Positions 11,300 to 22,701 of a stretch of 64,000 nucleotides of DNA are shown in pieces. Source of the stretch: Utricularia gibba (lineage: Eukaryota > Streptophyta > Magnoliopsida > Lamiales > Lentibulariaceae); contig NEEC01000010.1 in assembly GCA_002189035.1 (NCBI GenBank), forward strand, positions 434,001 through 498,000, written 5' to 3'. Each line of letters opens with the position of its first letter. Position 1 is the first letter of the stretch. The position numbers and the translations under genes are program-made. The notes beneath the pieces are model-generated. The model was given only the letters and a program-made list of their open reading frames with translations, searched no databases and was not told the DNA's origin.

Positions 11300-12003
11300 A
11301 CGAATATTCTCTATTTATTGAAATTAATTTGTAGTAATTAGGATATATAAAATCATTTCATTTTCAAATTTTTATATTCCAATTAATGCAGCAACAAATT
11401 TTTATATTTATGAAAATTAAGAATACTTTCAAATATTGCGCAATCCCCAAATTTCGGGTACGGGTGCCTAATTTTGCATTTCTTGTGCCAGTCGCCCACA
11501 TTAGCGATTCTGGGTGCCTCAAAATTAGAGTATTAATTACACGATGGGTTCACAATTCGCATCGATTCAAATGAGCGGCACACACCTTGTCTGAAAACAA
11601 TGGAAACTATTACCGACAACCTACGAAAGTAGGGATATCATTGCGCCTAATCATTAGCTTATGATTTGGTGTATTAAATCAAATCCCCATGCACCCATAC
11701 ACAGTGCTACACATCACCACCCCACTCCCCACTTTACCCACTCCCCACATTGTCAATTAAGAAAACCCTAATCTCCACCCATCTGGTAAGAAATTTTTTT
11801 TACCTCTTTCCCCCTCCCCCCCTCCCCAGCCGAAAGCGACCGGATGCCCCCATAGTCCCATCACCTACTTGGAGTGTTCTTTAAATTAAACAAGGTAAGT
11901 GATTTATTTTCCACCATGTGTTGCTGATCTATGTTCCAAATTGTAATACCTTGTCGAATTATTGTAGTTTGAATTTTTATACAATTCCTATGGGTGTTTG
12001 TAG
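11300..12003. other. spacer with one diverged hairpin and a CT-rich tract
   Basis: GGGTGCC-type hairpin arms recur at about 11460-11520. At 11790-11830 there is a pyrimidine tract (CTCTTTCCCCCTCCCCCCCT) just upstream of the next reading frame, like a 5' leader. No gene was seen. Confidence 0.45.
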
Positions 12004-12420
12004 ATGCACACTTCTAAAAAATTGAGAACTAGATTCTTGATACCGGATGAATATGAGATTTGGGACAAAGAACCGGATGAGTTGATTGAGAATAAAATTC
12101 CAAACTGTGTGGGTCCAATGGGATTTGCCTAAAGCACAGAACATTTTCGTTGTGATTTGCGATTATCATTATTGCCCTTTTTAGAAGAAATATTAGAATG
12201 TTTAGAGATTCTTTTATCTTATTTGACTCCAAAATCTATCTCATATGTGTTGGTCTTTATTAATATTTGTGAGGAGTTATGTCTTGAGATGGAACTTCGC
12301 TATTTTTTTGCTGTGAGTGTATGCTCTAAGACTCTAAACAAGAACCACTACACCCTAAAGGGAAAAAAAAGGTTGGTGCTAGTGAAGTATGTGAGAAGAG
12401 GATTTGAAGAATGCTAGACA
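12004..12420 (+). pseudogene. PF04195-like (putative gypsy-type transposon) N-terminal relic, copy 1
   Basis: ATG at 12004 reads KKLRTRFLIPDEYEIWD and stops at about 12130. A shifted frame then continues LRLSLLPFLEEILECLEILL and YVLVFINICEELCLEM, to 12415. The hydrophobic Leu-rich pattern after FIP resembles the N-terminal domain of plant proteins annotated as putative gypsy-type transposon (Transposase_28). A second, better copy with the same architecture is at 15760-16113. It lies just upstream of the FCP1-like frame on the same strand. The family assignment is from memory of the pattern and only moderately sure. Confidence 0.5.
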
Positions 12421-12786
12421 AGTTTTGTTTGGATATGTACTCCAATGAAAATCAAATTTGCTCAAATTTATACTAATTTGAGCGAAGTAGGCAAGGCGAA
12501 AGGTAAATCTTGCTTTGTATTGTTAGAAGAAATATGAATAAAAATATTCCATATTTTTATTGAAATATTCCATATTTGTATTGAATGTTTTTATTGAAGT
12601 TATTATGATTGAATGTTTTTTTTAATCTACTCTTATTAAAACTATTTTTATTGAATATTTTTATTCAATACCTTTTTCGAATATGTGTATTGAATTTATT
12701 GCTGTCGAGTTTACACTTATCATGTTGAATATTCTTATTTAATATTTTTGTTGAATATATTCTTAATAAATTTACTTTTATTGTAG

Positions 12787-14023
12787 GATTTGATACCTTG
12801 TCCAAGAGGAATATACAAGATCTTATTCTCGTCTTCTCAAGTATGCAAAGGAGTTTTGTTGACATTTTACCACCATTTGTGGATGCACCGGGGACAAAAC
12901 CCTATTGGTGTGGTGTGTTGAAAAACCCTAGAATCTCCCAAAAGAATGAAGACTTGTCTAGGAATGAGAGGACACAAGATGGAAATGATGTTAAAGGGGA
13001 CGAGGTCACACATGGTCTCGATGATGTCGATGATAAACTTGAATTTATAACAGAGGAGAATGAAGAGCTTCGCTACAAGTTGGATTGGTATGAGAGTCGT
13101 TGGGCATATACTAGACCTCCTTTTAGTGCCTCTGAGCCTCAACGAAAGCTGATTATCTTGGATGTAAATGGTGTGCTAGCAGACATCATTTATAGGGCTG
13201 GAGCGTCAAGGTCACGAATCCCTCCAGATAAAATCATATATGGCCGATCAGGTACGTTAACACAAGACTTATTTTTTGTGTGTTATGTGCATTCACGATT
13301 TATGAGATATCATAGTTAACTTTTGGTGCAAATTATGCAGTCTTTCTACGTCCACATGCCCGCGATTTTATTAGGTGGTGTTTGGATAATTTTGATGTAG
13401 TCTTATGGTCATCTCGTGGGGTTACGTGTGCTGCATCTTTTTTTCTTAGGTTGGTATTTAGAATTGGTGCAAACAATTGCAAGTGATTTATTTTGTAGGG
13501 AGCAACTACAAGCAATCACTAAATGGGTCTTTCCACCTTCGTTATTCGGCAAACTCATTTTCGTATGGGACCAAACCATGACAACGGACACCGGCGTACG
13601 TGTTCACAACAATCATAGCAAACAGTTTACATGAAGGAGTTGAGTCGTGTATGGGCTGTCAACAATGGATTGAACACAAGATATGACCGTCACAATACCT
13701 TATTAATTAATGATTCACCTCACAAGTCAATGAAAAATCCGGTAAGTCATTTTTTGCTAGTATACTCTTGCATACACTTGGTTATACATCAAAACTAACC
13801 CTTCAATTTTTAGAAAAATAATGTTGTTTTTCCAAATCCCTATTCGCATACTAATAGGGATGATGCATCACTCAATGTTGATGGTGAGATGCTGACTTTC
13901 CTTAAAGGGTTATGGCATGCTAATGATGTTCCAAGTTATGTTAATGAGAATCGAATAGGACAGCCTCCCATACGTGAGGGACATGCCTTATGGGAGTATT
14001 ATGTATGCCTACATAATTGTTAG
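12787..14023 (+). pseudogene. FCP1/NIF-like HAD phosphatase, multi-exon, broken
   Basis: Exons fit as about 12787-13251, 13341-13425, 13499-13741 and 13814-14023, all with GT/AG ends. The product has an N-terminal charged region, then KLIILDVNGVLAD (HAD motif I; DVNG where the FCP1 consensus is DxDxT/V), FLRPHARDFIRWCLDNFDVV, LWSSRG (motif II region), KLIFVWDQ, TLLINDSPHKS (motif III/IV, Asp-Ser), NNVVFPNPYSH and a C-terminal LWHANDVPSYVNENRIGQ. This matches plant FCP1-domain proteins of unknown substrate. A one-base shift in exon 3 (KQFT then a stop, resuming MKELSRVWAV) breaks it, and no ATG precedes exon 1. An AG acceptor at 12786 suggests it was once spliced to an upstream exon, perhaps to the PF04195-like frame. 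Likely a captured or stranded gene copy. Confidence 0.75.
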
Positions 14024-15540
14024 ATGGAGCCTCTGATTTCTAAAGAGCCGTCCCATTTATTTTCAATTAGACAGACACTTACCAAATGTCACATTTTGAT
14101 TATGCCATTGAATTTATTTTAAAATAAATGAATAAATTAATGACAATACCTACGAAACAACTTATTTATACTGTATGGCGCTTATTTTGATTTTTTCAAT
14201 TAATTTATAGGGACAGAACATACATAAAAATGTTTCTTGTAGGGGTCACCGAAATATTGAAATACTATTAAATTTGATTACAGGTGTGAATTGTTTATTA
14301 AACGATTTCCAATTACAATTGGCATCCATATTTTAAAAAATATTTTTTCGTACATAATTATTTTAAATAATTTTATGCTAAAACACAGAATTATAAGTGT
14401 GTTGTTGACATACAATCACACTTTAATTTAAAACATTTTTAGCAAAAATATAATACGAATGTAAGTTCTTGTCTAACTTAACCTCAGATGTTGTGAGGCT
14501 TAATAGAGTAAAACATTTGAGATACAATATACATATACTTGTGTGAAAAAATTTCATTTTTATAATCCTACCTTAAATATTTAGCACATTACAACATTTA
14601 TGATGATAAACGTCATCATCAAGGACCATTTATATTAAAAAATACATAAATTTCCACTTCGTGGTTTAGGGTTTTCAGGGTTTTAGGGTTTAGGGTAAAT
14701 GAAATATCTGAAATATTCCCGCCTTTTAATATGTTGCAAATGTGAAATTTTGGATGGTACATATGTAACATTGTGTTTTAGGGGCGGCAAAAAAAATTTA
14801 TGGAAACACTCTCAAATGTACTTACGGATGTGAATTGTTTATTACATAATTTACAATTCAAATTGATGTCCATCAGATACAAAATATTTTTTGTATCGAA
14901 TTTCTATTTAAAAAAACCGGTTCAAAAATCTGAAATTACAAATGTATAATTCAAAGGCAATATAATGACATTAAAGTTTATAAATAATCATCCACATTTA
15001 CATTAGACACTAATGTATCTTGTTCTCTAATTTAAATGTGAAATATTATGATGCTTTATAAAAAAAATATTGAACATATATTTGCAAAGAAACGTGGTTT
15101 TTATTATTTTTAAACTTTATTTTAATTATCGACATTTACATAGTAATGATGATAAACTTCATTACTATGAACAAGAACTACTAAAATTTTTAATGTGTAG
15201 TTTAATTAAGGGTTTAGGACAATTAAATTTGTAATAAATTCTCGTCATTTTTTTAAAAAATTAAGAATAGTTGGATTTTGAGAATGTACATTCAAACACA
15301 AGTAATGCATAGGTGTCGCTGAAATATATCCATAACTTTTTCGTTTATCATTTTTAAAATACTGAAAATTTGAAATTTGGGATGGCACATCAAATAATGA
15401 GTATTTTGTAGGTGCCGCAATTTTTTTAATTATTTTAAATAATTGATTTAGACTATATATAGATGTGAATTATTCTATGCAATATGATTTTCTGAAAAAG
15501 TTGGCATCCATTGTATAAATGTACAACCCTACCTAGTTTA
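14024..15540. other. AT-rich DNA with three diverged copies of one segment
   Basis: GTGAATTGTTTATTA or a close variant followed by a GGCATCCAT/ATGTCCATC segment recurs at about 14284, 14827 and 15465. No gene was seen. It separates the FCP1-like pseudogene from the second PF04195-like copy. Confidence 0.45.
14663..14697. repeat. short interstitial telomere-like tract
   Basis: GGTTTAGGGTTTTCAGGG and TTTTAGGGTTTAGGG contain imperfect copies of the plant telomere unit TTTAGGG. It is too short to be a telomere remnant of size. Confidence 0.6.
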
Positions 15541-15759
15541 CATCACCTTATGCTGCATACAAAGGCTCTTCTTATCAGTGTCGTCGCGCTCTTGAAAACC
15601 TAGAATTCGTCGGCTTAAAATCGGGTAATCTTGTTGTTGCAACTTACATTATTTTTGTGAAATGTATTCTATGCATTTGTTGCTACAGTATGCGTTATAT
15701 ATTCAGTTGGGTATAGTTATTAAAAATTATCTTTTCATATAATTATGTATCCTTTATTG

Positions 15760-16113
15760 ATTAGGGAACGGATAGATTTCGTGTTAAATATTTCATCCCA
15801 ACAGATTGGTTGACAATTCATGCTCTGCAAAACACACCTCTTGACGCCAATCCCCCTCATGAGCATCCAAATGCTTGGCTTGTGTCTCGTAAAACATTTG
15901 ATGCTGGTCTTAGGCTACCTATTCATCCCTTTGCTCTTGATGTGCTCACCTACTTGCGATTGCCTATTAGGTTTTTAGCATCATCTTCCTATAGTATTAT
16001 ATTAGCCTTCTTACACTTGTGTGAAGAAGAATATGTAGAACCTTCCTTGTCAAATTTTTTTGCACTATCTCTTCCAAAAAAAGCTCCTACTCAAACATGG
16101 ACTATAACAATAT
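15760..16113 (+). pseudogene. PF04195-like N-terminal relic, copy 2 (cut by LTR-3)
   Basis: The frame reads DRFRVKYFIPTDWLTIHALQ, HEHPNAWLVSRKTFDAGLRL, PIHPFALDVLTYLRLPI and ILAFLHLCEEEYVEPSL, ending FFALSLPKK before the LTR-3 insertion at 16114. The RLPxHPF...LxxL and EE(Y/G)xEP features are those of plant putative gypsy-type transposon N-terminal domains. It is a homologue of the relic at 12004-12420. Everything after the insertion (from 17491) is AT-rich and no longer readable. Confidence 0.6.
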
Positions 16114-17490
16114 TGATAAACGGGAATTTCCTAATATCGTTGCAAATAAAAATAAAAAATCCGTATCAAATAAATTTATAATCCCTAATCTACACAAAAT
16201 AAAAATTTGGAAAACTTGTACAGTGGATATCGGGGTCGATCACGAAGACCTTGTGCTTGCTAAGTGTTTTAATACATGCATAATTTCGGATAACAATAGG
16301 TCTTAGTCTAAGCTCGGACTAACAGTGGTAAACAAGTTCAGTAAACAAGGTAGGTAAGCAATATCAGGTTTCTACGCTAGGGTAATAGGTACTGGTTTTG
16401 ACTCAGACTAATATGAGGATGCCTTAAGGGTCTGTGGGTTGTGTTATGCTAAGATTCCTAACTCAATTTATTATCTTCCTACACTCACAACTTCAAATAA
16501 CCTAAGTCTACCCAGGTCATTCATCATATTTTTGGCTTAAACTAGTCCCCAATATCATAACCAATTTTGCAATTGGGTCTACCCGCATGCAAGGTATATA
16601 GAACTAAATCTACCCGGTTCTACTGGTTCTACCCTGGACTAACACCGACTGCTCCCGTCTTGGTTTGTTGGTCTACCTCTAAACGAAGCATCTAAGTTGT
16701 GAAACTACTTGTTTCCCTCCTTTGGTCTACCCATGGTTTGTTAAAAACAAGAGTTAAGGAATACACATAAATTTCATTATCAAACCTAAGCACACACCAC
16801 ACCCCTTCACCTTAAGGCATCCCTAAGACTCTAGCCACTCATGCTTTGGAAATAAAACACGATTTCATTCATATAAGCTGGCCAAAATGGCAGAAACATT
16901 GTAACAAGTCAAATGCAGAAACTTGAAATGTTCAGAAAAACGGAAAGCAAATAGATATTGTTTTTCCGCCCGCTATCTACTGTTCACAGCTCTGAATAGT
17001 AGTGCTGGACTGGGCTCCGGTTGTGTTCATGATGATGAAGGCCTCTCTTCCCCCCTCTGGTTGGTGTTTCTCCCGTTGGGGAAGAAGACCCCCTTGCGTC
17101 CCCCTCGCTATGTGTTCTCCTTTTCCCGCTCTCTCCTTTTCGAAAATAATATCTTCCCTCATTTACTCCCACGCACAGTTTCTGACACCATCACTGTTCT
17201 CGCCCTGAACTTTTAGACTGTAGGTGGCGGAACAGTGCTCTTTATCTCTTGCAGCTTGGTGACTTTCACGAAATTCAGATCTCTTCCTTGATTCTTGGGT
17301 TGCTGCTAGACTCCAAAATCGGGTTAGATATGGGGTGGGCTAAATCAAAGAATTTAGCCCACTAATCACACCAAAAATTACATTTTCCTAAATTTCATAA
17401 AAACACTTAAAATTATAAAATAAACACATAAACAAGATTAAAAATTCATGATTTTTCATATCCTAAAACCTGAAAATTTGTGTGCTATCA
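16114..17490 (-). mobile_element. solo LTR-3 with perfect 5-bp duplication AATAT
   Basis: The segment begins TGATAAAC at 16114 and ends GTGTGCTATCA at 17490. AATAT stands on both sides (16109-16113, 17491-17495). It carries the family landmarks GGGGTCGATCACGAAGA and CTTGTGCTTGCTAAG near its left end, the GTCTACCC repeats in the middle and a GC-richer block at 16950-17210. No internal retrotransposon region is attached, so it is a solo LTR. It interrupts the PF04195-like frame. Confidence 0.85.
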
Positions 17491-17875
17491 AATATTTATT
17501 AATTTTTAGTGAAATTAACTTATTTCGGATTATATTATATATTAAACTTATACCAAATTATTTATTATATATTGAACTTATACCAAATTTATTTATTTCA
17601 TATTATTATATTAAACTCTCACCAAATTACTTATTTTTACAGATAATGTTAATATAACATTGTTATGTTTTATTTTTCTGTGAATATGTAAGACTAAATT
17701 CTTTAAATGTATTCACTTTTTAATAATAATAAAAATTTCAAAAATATTAAAGATTTAAACTAAAAATAATTTATTAGTAATATAGTTGAAAAAAATACTT
17801 TTTCGTACATATATATTAATATGATTTAAAATAAAAATCAATTCTTGAAATATTTAATATTTATTAAAATTTTCA

Positions 17876-18135
17876 CTTCCAAGACACCCATAAGGATTCA
17901 TATGGGTGCCTAGAAAGCACCTACAAATAGTAACCATGTTTTCGGTTACGGTTCAGTTCGTAAATCTTGGTTTCGGTTTTGAATCGAAACCGTCTGTATA
18001 GTTCCAGTTTCGGTTCAGTTCAAGCCTTCCGGATACGGTTCCAAACCGAAACCGGAACCGTTGCCCACGGCAAACCGCGGTTTTGAAACCGACGGTTCGC
18101 TGGAACCGCTCGGTTCCAAACCGAACCCACCTCTA
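17876..18135. mobile_element. right end of hAT-A: hairpin plus GGTTC subterminal repeats
   Basis: A single hairpin (CCAAGACACCCATA...TATGGGTGCCTAGAA) at 17876-17925 is followed by densely spaced GGTTC/GAACC motifs (17940-18120) and the terminus AACCGAACCCACCTCTA. Such repeats are typical transposase-binding sites in hAT elements. Confidence 0.7.
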
Positions 18136-18381
18136 GTCTCAGATGCAGTCTCCATCTCCTGGAGATAGTCCAGTAGTAAGGGTTGCTTATCCATTCGTCG
18201 TTTTGTTTCGGGCGTCCCCCCTCTTGCGCGTTGGAGTTCACCCACGAGGATAACTTAATGTCGGAAATATCTCCGTCATGAGGGCTTTAAGTTGTTCCGT
18301 GTTGATTACCATAAGGTCGGGGTCTTATACACCGGAACTGCCTTCGTTGCTGGAGTTGGTGGACGTGTTGTTTTCCACCAT
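18136..18381 (-). pseudogene. Ty3/gypsy gag, 5' part (split by hAT-A)
   Basis: ATG at 18381 on the minus strand starts MVENNTSTNSSNEGSSGV, then a stop, then LMVINTEQLKALMTEIFPTL. After a frameshift, ELQRARGGTPETKRRMDKQP and LLDYLQEMETASET follow, ending at the GTCTCAGA duplication. The frame resumes as EEEILRRKRRNQ at 4354. It lies about 60 bp downstream of the PBS on the minus strand, the correct position for gag. Confidence 0.75.
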
Positions 18382-18437
18382 AATGAATGTTTGGTGGGTA
18401 ACTTCTGTGGATTTCTCAAGTGGAACAATAGATCTTG

Positions 18438-18454
18438 CCCCATGGTGGGTGCCA
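18438..18454 (-). other. primer binding site of the gypsy element
   Basis: The minus strand reads TGGCACCCACCATGGGG, three bases after the LTR end (...CACAACA). This is one change-type away from the TGGCGCCCACCGTGGGG signature I associate with Tat/Ogre-like gypsy elements. Confidence 0.7.
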
Positions 18455-18457
18455 AAA

Positions 18458-18760
18458 TGTTGTGATTGAAAATCGGCGTTAGGATGGAAATTGATTTACA
18501 GGTTACGAATGCATCTGGATGCATCATACCCGACTACAACTCTAGTGCTCTATGTGATGCGATGCGGTTAATAGAAATAAAGGAAGGTGGGGATTTTAAC
18601 ATGGAAACCGTCATAGAACAGAAAAACTACGGTGCTGTCGGAGCTCGCCGGAAAATGACTTCACTAGATAGAGATAGGGGAAAGATAACAGTTATAGGGC
18701 TTGGAGTCCAACCCTTTTTTTTTTTTGAATTTACTATATTTATAGAAGAGGTTGGTCAAA
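18458..18760 (-). mobile_element. gypsy LTR (R-U5 and promoter; outer end not resolved)
   Basis: The LTR ends (TGTTGTGATTG on the plus strand) next to the PBS at 18458. On the minus strand a TATA box (CTATAAATATAG, about 18748-18737) faces the gag gene. U3 continues beyond 18760, possibly to about 19015-19090, but no clear TG terminus or duplication was found. Confidence 0.6.
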
Positions 18761-19620
18761 CTGAATTCTGAATTTTGTCGATGTCAACTACTTTTTGCAC
18801 CTGTTGTACACACTGTGGCCTTGCTTTCAAATACCCGCCGACTGCTTAACCATAGCCGTAATTCGGCTACTTTTCATACTGTTCAAAACGAACACTGTTA
18901 GCAAATCTCTAACACATATCGGTTTGTCAGCCTGCACCAGTCTACTAGGACAGGTTTTTGGCTACTTTTCAGAGGCCGGTTATCTTGATCCGATTTATCC
19001 TCCATCAACAACCAAAACATTCCTTGGTGAATCAGGAAAAAAACTACGTACATACATGTTTTTAAAAAAATAGTAAAGACAACAAACATATAAAAATCAG
19101 AAAAAAAACAAGGGGTCACTACCCCACCAAAAAGGAATAGGAAAGATGCAAAAGTGATATTATATAGAGAAAAGAATGTAAAATGTCTAGGGAAAAGATT
19201 CAATGTACCTGAAATGAGTTCGAAGATAGTAGCAAAGAGATCCAAAGAAATGAAGTGGAGAATAAGAATTGGAAGAATTTGGATGAAAAAAAGTAGGACA
19301 TAAATTCATGCTTTTTTAAGTCTCATTTCTACAAGGAAACGAGACTTCCTTCTTCCGGTTTTTGTGAAGTAAAATTTCCCCAAATTACTAATTTTCATAA
19401 AAATAATATTGCTTTCTGGAAAACAATGTCAACATTTACGAAAACCACTAAAGATAATCTAAGTCCCATTATACAATCTCCCACAACTAGAGCAATAAGA
19501 TTTAACACTATTCTCATTACATAATTTTTTGAATTTATTTTTTAGTTTTTATAAATTCTAATATTTAATCATTTTATAATAACATTAAATATTCAAATTT
19601 GACAATAAACTTCAACAAGT
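18761..19620. other. probable U3 of the gypsy LTR, then AT-rich DNA
   Basis: No gene was seen. The first 250-300 bp may belong to the LTR U3. Confidence 0.4.
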
Positions 19621-20110
19621 ATTAAATTTATTCAAATTTATCTTAAACATTAATTAAAAAATTAATTAAAAACATTTTACTTCAAACGTGTTTAAAATTT
19701 TTCGCTAATTGTATCATATAGATTCAAATTTTTGTATTTACTTTGAATATATTTAAACCTTTTTTTTATTACATCAAATATGATTTTAACTATTTTATTC
19801 AAGCGGGTACTACACACGCTTATATTAAAAAACAATTAGAAAAATATCAGCTATAAAATTTAACATTAACATCAAATATGACTAAATTTCATGAAAAATT
19901 ATTCATTATTTGCATTCACATATATCTAAATTTCATATTTACTCCAAATATATTTAAAATTTTATTTTTCTTACATCAAATATAATCTTAACCATTTTAA
20001 TCGACCCTGTATTACACACACATGAAAATGAAGAACAATATTAGTTATAAAATTAACATTAGCCTCAAATGTGATTAAGCATTTAAAATTTACTTATAAT
20101 ATACATAATA
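19620..20110. repeat. AT-rich tandem repeat, about 200-bp period
   Basis: A segment with AATATATTTAAA, TTACATCAAATAT, ATTTTAA, TACACACGC/CACACACAT and AAAATTAACATTA in that order occurs at about 19745-19945 and again at 19946-20095. A partial earlier copy precedes it. Confidence 0.6.
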
Positions 20111-22050
20111 TTAACAAAATTATAGCAATTTTTAAATATGACATATGATTAAATTTCATATATATAATCTCATTATATATCTTTTTTAAAAATTAAATAA
20201 TTATAAAATAATAAATTATTTTATCGAAAAGAATATTACTTATTTAAAATTTCAGTTTTTCCTTCGTGGATTTGTTTATGTGCATACATAATATTAAACA
20301 TCTATAAACTATTTAGTACATGAGTTTATATAGCTTAATATATTAACTCGTACTAATAAGTATCTTGCATTTGATATTATTTACCCCACTGATTTGAATA
20401 AATCAAATACAAACCTATAGTAAAGGTTTAATAAAAATTGATTGGGAGATAGATTATCTAAATGTGAAACTATTTAGAGTTCGAAAACCGAAAACTTTTA
20501 CCACATAAATTTTGTAATTTTAGAGCATAATATATGTAAACATTCATACTTACAATATTATTTTAATTATATATTTATACTCATACACAATACACATATA
20601 TAAATTATTTTCCATGTTATATATGTCAATGTATTTTTTAAAATATTAGATTTCTTTTAATTAGACAAATAAATGATCACTAATTTGCAAAGGAATCGTT
20701 GAGATTGTTCATTCTCAAATTGACACACTTGCCATACGCTTTTGTATCGTCTTACCTTCATATGCCATAATTAATTTGTGCAAGTCTTTGCCACGTGGGC
20801 TAAATCTGATCGACAGACGCTCTCACACACTTGGTACATAAATGTGTTTGGTTATTTTCAATGGCAATCAATGTGTTCGTAGGGTTTATATTTTTTTTTA
20901 TCAGTAAATGTTATTAAAGGTAAAATAGCTAAATATTTTAGCAATATTTATAAAATTTGAGAATGTAATTCTCTCATACAATTTTATAAAATGAGTAATG
21001 TTATTAGTTTGCATAATTAAAAGTAGAATTTAATTAGAATTAAATATTATCTTTAATCGTAAAGGGCACGTTTTGGTGGTTATAAATAAACGTGTATTTA
21101 ATAGATAGATATTAAATATTTTATTATTGAAATAAAAAATAAATTAAATTATATTTAAAAATAAAGTATTACAATTTTTTATGCAGTTAGTTGTTTAAAA
21201 AAGTATATTTAAAAATAAAGTATTTAAAAATATATGTTTGATAGGTATATGCTCTCGAATTTATAAAGAAATTATAATTTAACCTTTATGTAAACTGGCT
21301 ACATAAAGTATGCAACTAAATATGAAATATTTTTGTTTAAATGTATGTGCATTTTTATTTTAGAAGTAATGATTATAAATTAATTGTTTAATTATTTTCT
21401 GCCCTTCTAAATCATCTTAAATACAATTTTATTCAGTCTGTTTATTCAACGAACGCCACTTTATATAACAAAATAAATATTTTACAGTAAATTTTATATA
21501 AATTTCACAATAATTTTTATAATTGATTTTATCTTGCTCCAAAATATATTTTTTATGAATATTTAGTATTTTTTTTTTACCTATTTTATATCTACTTTAC
21601 CATTACGTTTTATTAATTTTACATTTTTTATATTATATTAAATTGATATTTGCTTACCGTTATGATCTGGATCTAATCCTCACTCATCCTAATGGTGCAT
21701 GAATATCCAAAATCATTGTACTTGATATTGATCCCATAATCATGCTGCACATATCCATGGATCACATACAATGTTAACACAATGGGCCTATTGCATGTTT
21801 CATCTTCCACTTCAACTTGCATGCCTTCTATCTTCAATATTTAGCTTAGTGTCTTGCTTTTACTTCCAAAATGAAGTCCCTAGCTATAAAAGATATATAG
21901 AAAAAGGATATTAAAATAAAATAAAACAAAAATATGTGTATTTTTTATATAAATATTTAATTATTTAGATTAACTCCTAAGTGGACGTAATACAATAAAA
22001 AACATATCCAACACCAACTAACACCAACTTAAAGCATTTAGAATGTTGCA
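20111..22050. other. AT-rich intergenic DNA, no gene seen
   Basis: Long A/T-rich stretches. A less AT-rich patch at 20700-20880 and another at 21650-21900 gave no recognisable reading frame. Confidence 0.5.
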
Positions 22051-22200
22051 TCTAGCACCAACTTAAATCCATATTCCAGAATTTGCCAATGCTCAACAAA
22101 TTGTAACCAAGATTAGGAACATAGTAAACATCTGAACCATTGACAAGACATAAATCAATATATGTTTCTCTTACTATAAATTTTGAGGTTTCGTCTGTCT
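22050..22200 (-). pseudogene. copia gag-pre-integrase relic
   Basis: The minus strand reads DLCLVNGSDVYYVPNLGYNL then LSIGKFWNM. This fits the block of copia polyproteins where V(L/Y)YVPxL..NLLS(I/V)G precedes integrase. It lies downstream of the copia gag at 23756-25440 on the same strand, with an LTR-3 between them. Confidence 0.5.
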
Positions 22201-22701
22201 TCCAATTGAACATCCTCAATCTAAGTTTACTCTAAAGAGCTTAAAAACTCCCTCTTTTCTGTCATATGGATAGTACAATCACTTTCCAACAATCAAATGT
22301 CATGTAATTTAGGTGTTATGAAGCATTTTATATTGTAAATGTTTTGATATTGGGCATTTAATTGTACATATTTTTAAGCCAAACTTTAATTATTGCATCC
22401 TTCTCATATGAACCTCGAATTTATAGAGATTAGCAACTCATGAACATCAGGAGATTTAATGTTTAAAAATGAATCCACCCAAGTTTATCCTCAAAAAAAT
22501 GAGTATCTTGCAATTAGATTATGAAAGAAATGAGAAATAAGGAGTCACATTTCAAATAGAAAATGAATTGGAAGTAATAATCCTTAAACATTACAAGCTC
22601 AAAATATTGATAAGTTAAGAGTGATTCAAAAAAGAGAAAATTTCTCATAAAAGTCATAAAAAAAAGTTAAAGATACTTCAAAAAATACATCTTTAGAGTA
22701 T
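22201..22701. other. AT-rich spacer
   Basis: No coding sequence was recognised between the copia relic and the LTR-3 copy. Confidence 0.5.

Larger units (their letters stand above)
4363..18135 (+). mobile_element. hAT-A: 13.8-kb hAT element with nested insertions
   Basis: Both ends carry the same 17-bp inverted terminus: TAGAGGTGGGTTCGGTT at 4363-4379 and its reverse complement ending at 18135. Both are followed inward by GGTTC/GAACC-rich subterminal DNA. The 8-bp sequence GTCTCAGA occurs directly outside both ends (4355-4362 and 18136-18143), the duplication length expected for hAT elements. Removing the element joins the two halves of a gypsy gag. The BED-type transposase at 8527-10615 is probably its own. 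The extra length comes from a Harbinger element, a second hAT end, the PF04195-like/FCP1-like block and an LTR-3. Strand follows the transposase. Confidence 0.8.

Noticed and set aside
18466-18771. 101-codon open frame
   Set aside because: It lies in the R-U5/U3 part of a gypsy LTR and runs against the element; no domain was recognised.
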